Assembly: GCA_041389525.1 (NCBI GenBank)
Contig: JAWKRR010000035.1
Span: 1 to 64,000, forward strand
DNA length: 64,000 nt
Direction: 5' to 3'
Origin: JACKFB01 sp041389525
GTDB taxonomy: Bacteria > Myxococcota_A > UBA9042 > PHBI01 > JACKFB01
The position numbers and the translations under genes were made by a program. The notes under the pieces were generated by a model. That model saw nothing but the letters and a program-made list of their open reading frames with translations. It made no database searches and had not been told where the DNA came from. Shown here in pieces: positions 31,801 to 39,317 of this stretch. Each line of letters begins with the position of its first letter. The stretch's first letter is position 1.

Positions 31801-32527
31801 GCCCGCCACCTTCGACGGCTCCTTCGCGTCCGCCCTGGGCGGCGGGGCCCAGTTCAACTGGTCCGGCGAGCTGCCCTACATCGACGTCCTCAGCGACGGC
31901 GGCTTCCTCACCGGCGCCGTCACCTTCGACTTCAGCGCGCCTGCGACCGCCCGCGGCCCCGCGTGGCACTACATCTTCGGCGTCGGCGGCACCGGCGGCG
32001 TCCCCGGCGAGGGCCCGACCACCATCACCTGCGACCAACCGCTGCAGCCCCTGGGCCAGTTCGACGCCTTCGGCTCGGCGAGCTACGCGAGCTTCCAGCC
32101 GCCGTCGACACTCATCGGCTCGTCGAACGCCGTCGACGGCCTCAGCTTCTTCCTGCTGCCGGCGGGCGCCGTCTCGGTGACGTGCACCATCGACAACGGC
32201 GGGAGCGTCATCGACCCCCACGGCTACCTCGTGGGCATGGTCGACCTCGCGATCTCGAGCTGCGAGGGCTCGGGCCCCACGGCGGGCTGCGTCGGCAACA
32301 CCTGCGGCGACGGGATCAAGGCGGGGACCGAGGCGTGCGACGACGGGGACGACGCTCCGAACGACGGCTGCTCAGCGCAGTGCGGCGTCGAGGCAGGCTA
32401 CGCGTGCGCGACGCCGGTGGTCACGACCCAGTGCGTGGCCTGCGGGGAGGCGGGGCAGCCCTGTTGCCCAGGCGGCGCCTGTGCGAACGTCGGCTTGACC
32501 TGTGAAGTGACGGGCCTCTGCGAGTAG
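25812..32527 (+). CDS. Giant Cys-rich lipoprotein (about 2,235 aa) with PPC-like, EGF-like, DGCGG and duplicated novel domains; one 1-nt deletion
   Basis: GTG 25812 overlaps the previous stop; ATG 25821 gives the better lipoprotein signal (lipobox AAAAC). Order: tandem CNDGNPCT-type repeats (to about residue 570); three PPC-like beta domains (about 572-700, 730-849, 880-994); EGF-like modules (about 1047-1190); a domain of about 200 residues with FHRTGNLGLIQSYTPP, GIGGTGGAPGEGPTTI and PHGYFVGMV; a myxobacterial disulfide repeat (CDDGDKSGSDGCSAAC); a run of DGCGG repeats (nine in the protein); then a second copy of the 200-residue domain and disulfide repeat. The frame breaks in the C-run at 31030-31034, which has five C where a sister repeat at 30925-30930 has six. 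Restoring one C joins both open frames. It is the last gene of the overlapping operon. Confidence 0.8.
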
Positions 32528-32637
32528 ATCTCGGGCGGGCGCTTCCGAGACCACCTGCGGAGCGGCCCGCGACCGGGCGAGCGCCCGAGACGCGCCGAGC
32601 GCGATGGAGCTGAGACGTGGGCGATGGAGCGGATTCG

Positions 32638-33774
32638 ATGAGCACGCAGTTGGCGCGTTGGGCGACGGTGGCGCTGTTGGTGCCCGTGGCGTGGTACGCG
32701 ACCACGGAGATCATGGAGGCCCGCCAGCGCAGCAGCGTGGCGCAGCAGCACCTCGAGGGGGCGCGTGCGGCGATCGCGGCGGGCGACTACCGGCGGGCCG
32801 AGGTCGCGGTCGGGACCGCGCTGCAGTTGCTCCCGGCGGACGTCGAGCTCCAGCGCGAGTCGATGCGCGTCGCCGTGGCGTTGGCGGCCGACGACATCCA
32901 GCGCGCGACTGGAGCCCAGGCCGGCCAGCTTCGTTACGCCCTGGACGTGCTGGACGCGCCCGACGACCCGCTGCACCTCGTCGCGCGAGGCCATCTGGCC
33001 CTCGGCGAGGGCGACGCGGGCGGCGCGCTGAAGCTCTACCAGCAGGCGGCGGCGGTCGCGGCGGGTTCCTCGCGGCCCCATCTGGCTGCGGCGCGCCTCC
33101 ACGCCCGCGAGGGCCGCTTGTTGCAGGCGGTAGCCGAGTTCGAAGCCGCGGCAAAGGCCGAGCCGACGCAGCTTCAGGCCCTCGGCCCGCTCAGCACGCT
33201 GTACCTTGAGCTCAAGCGCCCCGCCGACGCCCTGGCCGTGGCCGAACGCGCGCTGGCGGTCCGCGACACGGCCGAGCTGCGCGGGCGCGCGGCCGAGTGC
33301 CTCTTGGCCCTGGACCGCGCGCCCGAGGCCATCATCCACCTCCAGACGGCGACCACCGCGCACCCGGCCGACGCCGAGAGCTGGGCCCAGCTCGGCCGCG
33401 CCCACTTCCTCGCGGAGCAGCCGAACGAGGCCGAGGGCGCGCTGCTGAGGGCCTTCGAGCTGGACCCCACCCCGGCCTACCGCATGGCCCTGGGCTCCTT
33501 CTACCAAGCGCGCACCAGGTTCGCCGAGGCCGTGCCGGTCTTCGCGGGCCTGCTAAAGACCGACCCCGCCCACGTCGGCGCCCTCGCCGGCCTGGCCCAG
33601 TCCCTGGAGGGCCTCGGCCAGCCCGCCGAAGCCGGCCGCGTCTGGGAACGCTTCATCACCCAAGCCGCGACCGACCCCGCCCTGCGAGAGCAGGTCGAGC
33701 AGGCCACCGCCAGACTCTCCGCCCTCCGCAAACAAGACGCGCCCCCCGCACCCCCCGCACCCGCCGCGCCCTAA
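32638..33774 (+). CDS. Membrane-anchored TPR-repeat protein
   Basis: 378 residues from ATG 32638. A GTG at 32617 would add seven residues. A hydrophobic segment at about residues 8-24 (ATVALLVPVAWYA) anchors the N-terminus. The rest is tandem helix pairs of TPR type, for example ESWAQLGRAHFLAEQPNEAE followed by GALLRAFELDP, and a Pro/Ala tail. TPR proteins usually act as assembly scaffolds. It begins 110 nt after the giant-protein operon in the same direction, so it may help assemble or export those proteins; that link is inferred from position only. Confidence 0.8.
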   Translation: MSTQLARWATVALLVPVAWYATTEIMEARQRSSVAQQHLEGARAAIAAGDYRRAEVAVGTALQLLPADVELQRESMRVAVALAADDIQRATGAQAGQLRYALDVLDAPDDPLHLVARGHLALGEGDAGGALKLYQQAAAVAAGSSRPHLAAARLHAREGRLLQAVAEFEAAAKAEPTQLQALGPLSTLYLELKRPADALAVAERALAVRDTAELRGRAAECLLALDRAPEAIIHLQTATTAHPADAESWAQLGRAHFLAEQPNEAEGALLRAFELDPTPAYRMALGSFYQARTRFAEAVPVFAGLLKTDPAHVGALAGLAQSLEGLGQPAEAGRVWERFITQAATDPALREQVEQATARLSALRKQDAPPAPPAPAAP

Positions 33775-33812
33775 GAAGGCCGCGTCCCGCGGGCGCTTGA
33801 GAGCCAGTTCAT

Positions 33813-33917
33813 TCAAGTACGCGGTCAGAGCGTCCTGCGAGGTATCGGATACCCATCAGTGGAAGAAGCGGCGACGGACGCCTGGACTCCGGCGTCGACT
33901 TTGCGGCGGCGGGCAGG
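33813..33917 (-). pseudogene. Remnant of a MYXO-CTERM gene tail plus its downstream repeat
   Basis: About 105 nt matching, at roughly 80% by eye, 39213-39317, which is the 3' end of the intact MYXO-CTERM gene and the last unit of its repeat array. On the minus strand it still reads PARRRKVDAGVQASVAASS, equivalent to ARRRKVAAGVPPSVAISS in the intact gene. The rest of the gene, expected to the right, is absent and the TacAT module lies there. Confidence 0.6.
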
Positions 33918-33964
33918 ACCCGCCTGCACGACCTCGCGGACTTCGCCTCGCGCGAGCTTGCTCT

Positions 33965-33983
33965 GTACGGCAGCGTGCCGTAC
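33965..33983. promoter_or_regulatory. Perfect palindrome upstream of tacAT, likely operator
   Basis: GTACGGCA-GCG-TGCCGTAC, 8-nt perfect arms around a 3-nt centre, ends 25 nt before the antitoxin ATG. Ribbon-helix-helix antitoxins of this family repress their own operon by binding palindromes in this position. Function is inferred. Confidence 0.55.
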
Positions 33984-34008
33984 GTTCTGACTGACGACGG
34001 AGGCGACC

Positions 34009-34293
34009 ATGAGCACCGGCAAGACCACCTCGAAGTCCGAGCGGCTCGAAGCCCGCATCTCGAGTGAGCTGAAGGCGATCCTCTCGCGTGCGGCCTCACT
34101 CCGGGGCCGCAGCCTCACGGACTTCGTCTTGGCGTCAGCGTCCGAGGCGGCTCATCGTGTGATCCGCGAAAGCGAGATTCTGGAGCTATCTGAGCGAGAC
34201 CAGCTCGCGTTCGCCGAGGCGCTCGTCAACCCGCCTGCTCCCTCTCCGGCGCTGCGGGACGCGGTCCGCCGCTATCAGGCTGACCCCAGCTGA
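34009..34293 (+). CDS. tacA: TacA-type (DUF1778) ribbon-helix-helix antitoxin
   Basis: 94 residues; the ATG follows GGAGG at a good distance. KSERLEARISSELKAILSRA and SLTDFVLASASEAA are the ribbon-helix-helix and helix segments of DUF1778 antitoxins. The C-terminal part (SEILELSERDQLAFAEALVNPP) is the toxin-neutralising arm typical of the family. The stop overlaps the acetyltransferase toxin start by 1 nt (TGATG). It would bind the toxin and repress the operon through the upstream palindrome. Confidence 0.9.
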   Translation: MSTGKTTSKSERLEARISSELKAILSRAASLRGRSLTDFVLASASEAAHRVIRESEILELSERDQLAFAEALVNPPAPSPALRDAVRRYQADPS

Positions 34294-34814
34294 TGCCGGA
34301 GGCGCTGCACCAGCGCTACCGAGTCGTCCCGCTGGCGCTCGGCCATGATCGGAAAGCGTTCACCTGCGGGGTAGAGCCCCTCGACCGCTACCTGAAGCAG
34401 CAAGCGACTCAGGACGCCCGGCGCAACATCGCGACCGTCTTCGTGGCGGAGGAGACCGCGACCGGCCTCGTCCACGGCTTCTACACGCTCTCGATGGCGT
34501 CCGTGCTGCTCGACAAGCTCCCGGACGGCCTGGCGAAGAAGATGCCCCGCTATCCAACTGTGCCCGCAGTCCGCCTGGGTCGCCTCGCAGTCCACCTCCA
34601 CGCCCGGGGCTCGGGGCTCGGCGCCCACCTCCTCACCGACGCGATGGCGCGGTCACTAGACAGCGAGGTCGCCTGGGCCGCGTTCCTCGCGGACGCCAAG
34701 GACGAGACGGCGCGGTCCTTCTACGGCAAGTTCGGGTTCCATTCGTTGGCGGACGACCCGAACCACCTCTACGTCATGCGGGCGACCATCGCGCCGCTCT
34801 TCGGTCGTGACTGA
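34293..34814 (+). CDS. tacT: TacT-type GNAT acetyltransferase toxin
   Basis: 173 residues. FTCGVEPLDRYLKQQATQDA near the N-terminus is the hallmark of TacT/AtaT-like toxins, and RLGRLAVHLHARGSGLGAHL holds the acetyl-CoA-binding R-G-x-G-x-G/A loop. The late FYGKFGFHSL segment carries the usual Tyr. These toxins acetylate the amino group of aminoacyl-tRNAs and stop translation. It is coupled to the DUF1778 antitoxin. All conserved segments are present, so the toxin appears intact. It sits between two decayed gene ends. Confidence 0.9.
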   Translation: MPEALHQRYRVVPLALGHDRKAFTCGVEPLDRYLKQQATQDARRNIATVFVAEETATGLVHGFYTLSMASVLLDKLPDGLAKKMPRYPTVPAVRLGRLAVHLHARGSGLGAHLLTDAMARSLDSEVAWAAFLADAKDETARSFYGKFGFHSLADDPNHLYVMRATIAPLFGRD

Positions 34815-34840
34815 ACTGGGCAGCCATGCGGAGCCGTGCC

Positions 34841-35010
34841 CAAACTGGGCCCGCGGCGAACCCAACGAGTGCCCCCACGCCGAGAAGTGCGGCGTGAGTT
34901 TCCCGGGCGAGGACTGCGTGCAGTTCAGCCCGCCGAGTGCTGGGCTGCCACCGGACTGGAACGACGAGCCGTGTGCCTGCCCTTACCCGTATGTTTGCAG
35001 GCAGAAGTGA
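34841..35010 (+). pseudogene. C-terminal fragment of a C-type lectin gene
   Basis: Encodes 55 residues from NWARGEPNECPHAEKC to the final YVCRQK and stop. By my count 51 of 55 residues match the end of the lectin domain of the gene at 4048-7462. The EPN and WND calcium-site motifs are kept, but everything upstream is missing, and there is no start or signal. It begins 26 nt after the TacT stop. This is a truncated paralogue rather than a functional gene. Confidence 0.85.
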
Positions 35011-35029
35011 GCATCCTGGGCGCGCGGCG

Positions 35030-36817
35030 CTATTTGCAGACCGCGCCCTGGCAGGTCAGGCCGTCTCCGCATGGGCTGCCGTCGGGCAGCGGCGGCGCGG
35101 TGCAGCCCGCGTCGGGGTCGCACCAGTTGATGGTGCACGGGTTGTTGTCCTCGCAGTCCTGCCAGGTCTTGTCAGCGCAAACCCCAAGCCGCATCCCGCA
35201 GGTGCGGCCCCAGAAGTCGGTGCGGAGGATCCAGTTTTCGACCTTGGATCCCGTGTCCAGCCCGAACTGCCCGACAGCCGTTATGTGCCCGTCACTCGAA
35301 GGCTCTGCGTCCGTCAAGATGTCAATATCCGGGCCGCCGAACAGGCGCATCCACTCAAAGTTGCCACTCCGGTCGGCTTTGAGAAGGAAGCTGTCGGTGT
35401 ACCAGTTTTCCCCATCTGTGACGCTCAACGGTTGGAACTGGGTACCTGTGTATCTAGTGAGATGGCCCGCGGCAACGAGACCTCCGTCGATCGTTGCAGC
35501 AACATTGGTCACGGTGAAATACTCCCCTGAGCGTGCGTCGATCTTGCTCTCTCGAATCGACTCGCCCTGAGCGTCTACAAGCCATAACGACAACGAGTAG
35601 CTCGGCCAGGGCCCGAATGTCCGGTACTCTGTGCCCGCGAACACAAAGCGGTCGTCTTGAATTCGAGCGACGCGCCCCATCTCCGAGGTGTGGTCGGCCT
35701 TCCCAAGCCGTCGCTGCCACAGGAGCGAGCCGTCCCCCGAAACACGTGCCGCGGCGGCGACGAAAGTGTCTTTGGCGACGCCAGTGCTCGGATTCAACTG
35801 GCTCTCGCCGGTCATGTACGCAGCGACTACGTCGCCACCGCCTGCCCCTGCAAGCCTAAAGCCGGTTTTGAGCAGCGGCCGAGCTCCAAGAAGGTCCGCA
35901 GTCCAGATGTCTGTCCCGTCTTGGTCGAATCGCCGAACCGTCGCCAACTGCGAACCCGTTGGGGTGTATGCCCCGGAACTAATTACAACTAGCCCACCGT
36001 CGGTCGTCGGCAGCACATCGGACGAAACCCAGCCGATATCGAGCAATCTCTCCCAAAGCAACGCCCCTCCCGGCTGATAGCGCGCAATCCAGCTCCAATC
36101 ATATGGCGACTGGCTGAGCCCTACCATCCACCCTGCAACGAACAAGTCGCCGGAGGGACTCGACCGAACCCGACGCGCTGCGCCATCGCCGCCCGCTAAA
36201 GTTGCAGGCGCATCCCAGATGGGGGTGAGGTCTGGGCCGTAAGCGCGCAGATGAGCAAGAAGCTCCACGGTGACTAAGTTGCCATCCTCGGTAGGCGCGG
36301 CCCAGTACGGGCATTTGTCGTACTTGCCGCCACTCTGCCAGTGCAAGTAAGCGCGGGTACCGTCGCAGGCCCGACAGCCTCGCGGTGAATACGCGGCGGT
36401 CCACTGCCAGCCCGGGTTCAGTGGGGGCAAGAGCGGCGTGCCCTCGTTCACCCACCCGTCATCCGGTTCAACATACTCGGCCGCCACGCCGCCCCGACAT
36501 TGCCCTCCGACGCAAGCGTCGAGCGCGGTACAATCTAGTCCGTCGTCGCATCGCTCACCGTCGTCGACGGGCCGGAGGCTGCATGTGCAGCTCTTCACGT
36601 CCCAACTCCTTCGCATGCAGTCCGGGAGTTCCGGGAACTTTGTCTCGCACAAGTTTGGGCACACCGTGATGGCATCCAGCCTCGGATCTGCGTCTTCCGG
36701 GCCGGTTGCGGCGTCAATTATGACGACACCCGCGTCAGCTGGAAGCTCAGCCGTTGAATCGTTCGTCGGCAGTTCCCCAGAACAGGCGGACGCCAATAAC
36801 AGGCACAAGCTCGACAT
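35030..36817 (-). CDS. Lipoprotein with WD/PQQ-like beta-propeller and Cys-rich ends
   Basis: 595 residues from ATG 36817, which starts a short lipoprotein signal (lipobox LASAC). A longer frame to 36886 is open but adds a non-signal-like leader. After an Asp-rich linker come Cys-rich knots (CDDGLDCTALDACVGGQC). Residues about 190-540 are regular beta repeats such as WIARYQPGGALLWERLL, FDQDGTDIWTADLLG and KADRSGNFEWMRLFGG, as in propellers that recur in deltaproteobacterial surface proteins. The C-terminus has another Cys-rich unit (CEDNNPCTINWCDPDAGC). Base composition is somewhat lower in G+C than its neighbours. No catalytic residues recognised. Probably a surface-exposed binding protein. 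Confidence 0.75.
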   Translation of the reverse strand: MSSLCLLLASACSGELPTNDSTAELPADAGVVIIDAATGPEDADPRLDAITVCPNLCETKFPELPDCMRRSWDVKSCTCSLRPVDDGERCDDGLDCTALDACVGGQCRGGVAAEYVEPDDGWVNEGTPLLPPLNPGWQWTAAYSPRGCRACDGTRAYLHWQSGGKYDKCPYWAAPTEDGNLVTVELLAHLRAYGPDLTPIWDAPATLAGGDGAARRVRSSPSGDLFVAGWMVGLSQSPYDWSWIARYQPGGALLWERLLDIGWVSSDVLPTTDGGLVVISSGAYTPTGSQLATVRRFDQDGTDIWTADLLGARPLLKTGFRLAGAGGGDVVAAYMTGESQLNPSTGVAKDTFVAAAARVSGDGSLLWQRRLGKADHTSEMGRVARIQDDRFVFAGTEYRTFGPWPSYSLSLWLVDAQGESIRESKIDARSGEYFTVTNVAATIDGGLVAAGHLTRYTGTQFQPLSVTDGENWYTDSFLLKADRSGNFEWMRLFGGPDIDILTDAEPSSDGHITAVGQFGLDTGSKVENWILRTDFWGRTCGMRLGVCADKTWQDCEDNNPCTINWCDPDAGCTAPPLPDGSPCGDGLTCQGAVCK

Positions 36818-36969
36818 CGCCTGACCGATTCTCCGGCCTTCGATTGTCGAAGGTTGCACTCGTAAACAAGGGCTGCGACCCCACATGATGTGTACCCCCT
36901 GCGTGGTTCTGCTGTCGCCACTTCGCGCAACGACAGCACCGGTATCCCGCGACTACTCGGAGGACAAAC

Positions 36970-38709
36970 CTAGGGCACACATGTGAGCAGCGGGACGCCG
37001 ACAACTCCGCCCCAGAACAGGAAGAGTCCGCAGAATCCCCCGCCATTGGAACTGGCCGTCGCGGTTCTCGGACCTCGACCCATGACCGGGTTGACGCCCC
37101 AGCCCGTGAGGAGGGGGTTGCTCGCGATCGAGACCGTTCCATCGATCAGTGGCGGGACGGGGGTGCTTCCAATCTGGGTGATGACCGGAAGGGCAATGCC
37201 GGCGAGCACGTCGTTGAACTTGGCGTAGACCTCCGTGATGACGATGGTGAGGGCCGGCATGGTGACCGTCGTCATGGCGTCGTTGTTGTGGAGGTGGAGA
37301 GTCGTGCCGATGGCGGCGAGTGCTGGGAAGCCTACCGTGCCGGCTCCGCCAATGTCGGGGAGGGAGGAATTTCCGAAGACGTAGAGCCGCAGGCCGAGGG
37401 CCGCGAGTGCTGGGAAGCCGAGGGTGACGAGCGCGAGGTTGCTGCGGATTTCGAGGTCTCGCAGCGCGGCGATGGCCGGGAAGGTCGCGGTGGGGAGGAT
37501 GTCGTTTCCGCGGAGGGTGAGGTCTCTGCCGATGGCCGCGACGCTGGAGATGCCGGTGATGTTGATCAGGCTGTCGTTGTTGTCGATGACTAGGTCGGTG
37601 CCGATGGTCGTGACGGCCGCGAAGGCGCCGAGGTTGGCCAGAGACCCATTGGTGGAGATGACGAGGCTGGTGGGGACGGCCGCGAGCGCAGGCATGGCGA
37701 CAATGCCTGCGGCCGTCAGGTTGGGCTCAGCCGACAGGGTGAAGCCGGAGCGGAGGACGGCCAGGCCGCTGAGATCGAGGGTTGTCAGCTTGTTCGCGTT
37801 GATGAGGACGCCCTGGGGGGCGGGGATGGGCGGCGTCGGGCCGACCATGGTGAGGGTCGGGACGCTGAAGGTGGTCATCGCCTTGTTGCCGGTGACGCTG
37901 AGCGTGCCCCAGACCCAGTCGAGTATCGGGAACTCGCCTGCGATGAGGTCCAGGGCCGCGTTGCTGGCGATGGTCAGGCCCTGCTCGACGGTCGTGAGCA
38001 GCGGGAAGCCGGCGAGGTTTGGCAGTGCGGCGTTGAAGCTGAACTCAAGGCGGCCGCGGACGGTGTCCAGGGACGGGAAGAGGGCGAAGGCCAGAGTCGG
38101 GTTGGACTTGAAGACGATGTCGGCCGTGCCGGGGACCGGGGGGATCGCGGCGCTCGGCTCGCCGGTCGCGACGAGGACATCGGCGCTTGTGGATAGCAAG
38201 GCTGAGTTCGACTGTACCCAGAAGTCGTCGCCGAGGGTCGTGAGCACGTCGGCGGAGAAGTTCACGATGTCCGTGCTGATCAGGCTGACCGAGCCTCGCA
38301 CGCACTCGAGGACATCGAGGTCGACGTTCGCGGGGTAGGCATAGCTGGAGTTCATCAGCAGCGAGCCCTGGACACCGCAGACCTGCTCGCAGGCTGGATT
38401 AACGCCGTCTAGGTTGCCCAGCGGTACGCATCCCGTACCGCACCCGACCCAGCCCACCCCGCCCAGCGGAACGCACGCCGCAGCGGGGTCGACCTTGACG
38501 GAGCCGGTGACTCCGGAGCTACCGATCCCGGCAGAGCCTAAGACCACCTTACCGGCGCAAGGTACTGTGCAGTCGACCGCCGCCGACGCCTCAGCCGAGG
38601 AGGCCGCGATCACCGCGACGACCAGGATTTGTAGAGAGAGAGAGAGAGAGAGAACATCTGGTGACCAGAACGCATGACGAGGCCCCCTCAAGGTAAGGAA
38701 TTGGCCCAA
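36970..38709 (-). CDS. Receptor-L/LRR-like secreted surface protein with a (CT)10 tract in its signal sequence
   Basis: 579 residues if read from a weak TTG at 38709. The signal peptide hydrophobic core is LSLSLSLQILVVAVIAAS. Then come Cys-containing turns and about 15 imperfect repeats of the form LTIASNAALDLI and LVIDNNDSLINI, as in receptor-L or ECM33-like beta-helical domains, ending in a Gly-rich hydrophobic tail (GGFCGLFLFWGG). The best ribosome site (GAGGGGG) precedes ATG 38675, which is out of frame with the body as sequenced: from there translation stops after 21 codons. With 9 or 12 CT units, that ATG would read straight into the protein. So the gene is probably phase-variable, or the repeat was mis-sized. 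Likely an adhesin or recognition protein. Confidence 0.75.
   Translation of the reverse strand: MGQFLTLRGPRHAFWSPDVLSLSLSLQILVVAVIAASSAEASAAVDCTVPCAGKVVLGSAGIGSSGVTGSVKVDPAAACVPLGGVGWVGCGTGCVPLGNLDGVNPACEQVCGVQGSLLMNSSYAYPANVDLDVLECVRGSVSLISTDIVNFSADVLTTLGDDFWVQSNSALLSTSADVLVATGEPSAAIPPVPGTADIVFKSNPTLAFALFPSLDTVRGRLEFSFNAALPNLAGFPLLTTVEQGLTIASNAALDLIAGEFPILDWVWGTLSVTGNKAMTTFSVPTLTMVGPTPPIPAPQGVLINANKLTTLDLSGLAVLRSGFTLSAEPNLTAAGIVAMPALAAVPTSLVISTNGSLANLGAFAAVTTIGTDLVIDNNDSLINITGISSVAAIGRDLTLRGNDILPTATFPAIAALRDLEIRSNLALVTLGFPALAALGLRLYVFGNSSLPDIGGAGTVGFPALAAIGTTLHLHNNDAMTTVTMPALTIVITEVYAKFNDVLAGIALPVITQIGSTPVPPLIDGTVSIASNPLLTGWGVNPVMGRGPRTATASSNGGGFCGLFLFWGGVVGVPLLTCVP
38633..38652 (-). repeat. 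(CT)10 dinucleotide microsatellite within a signal-peptide coding region
   Basis: Twenty nucleotides of pure AG on the plus strand (CT on the coding strand), encoding Ser-Leu repeats. It lies just downstream of three candidate start codons: ATG 38675 and ATG 38657 in one frame, TTG 38709 in another. Slippage by one unit shifts the frame, so repeat number decides which start yields protein. Confidence 0.85.
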
Positions 38710-38857
38710 AATAAACTCGACATCTTCGCGGCGGATCCATCCCCATCAACGCGTCCTCGAAACCTCGGAGTATCCAGATACACCTTCGGGTTTCGCGAAC
38801 GCGTTGATGGGGCGCCTCCTTGCGTAGTTGCCGCATTTATTCTGGGCCAGTTCCTAA
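38695..38857. repeat. Palindromic pair of the dispersed repeat element, copies 2 and 3
   Basis: Two diverging copies form a large imperfect palindrome. The left arm runs from TTGGCCCAAAATAAA through CCCATCAACGCG. The right arm runs from ACGCGTTGATGGGG to TTTATTCTGGGCCAGTTCCT. The inverted complement of the left arm matches 7541-7622. The element lies at the 5' end of the phase-variable gene and overlaps its TTG start. The transcript could fold into a long hairpin. The rest of the 515-nt gap up to 39224 holds only the tandem repeats and no gene. Confidence 0.7.
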
Positions 38858-39112
38858 GTTTGTCGAGCAGCACACCGAAGCGGGGTTTCCAACCCCAACA
38901 TCGCGAGGTCTACCCCGGCTTGGGGTGGGATTGCACGGGAGAATCGACCGGCGCACTGAAACCGCTGTCGATTTCTCGAGGCGGGTCGTGGCCGTCGGTC
39001 GAATCGACGCGGGGCCTACTCCAGGCGCTGCCCGAGGACGCCAGCAGGCGGTGGCGGCGTCTTGGACCCACCTCACCCGACGGGATGCGAGGCCCAGAGT
39101 CGCTGGCGGGGG

Positions 39113-39317
39113 GGCGGATACCCCTCAAGTACGTGGTCAGGGCGTACTTGGAGGGTATCGGATACCCCTCAAGTACGTGGTCAGGGCGTCCTTGAGGGGG
39201 GTCGCACCCCCCTCAAGGACGTGGTCAGGGCGTCCCGGGGGGTATCGGACCCCCATCGGTGGAGGAAATGGCGACGGACGGCGGGACTCCGGCGGCGACT
39301 TTGCGGCGGCGGGCCAG
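39113..39317. repeat. Tandem repeat array of about 45-nt units, running into the end of the MYXO-CTERM gene
   Basis: Three units share CAAGTACGTGGTCAGGGCGT or a close variant, each followed by an inverted GGTATCGGATACC-type or GGGGGTCGCACCCCC-type core. The last unit overlaps the 3' end of the gene at 39225-40529, whose stop codon lies inside it. A further copy of the last unit is found at 33813-33917. Confidence 0.75.

Noticed and set aside
33797..34118. Small open frames on both strands between the TPR gene and tacA
   Set aside because: They correspond to the MYXO-CTERM remnant and repeat; no complete gene.
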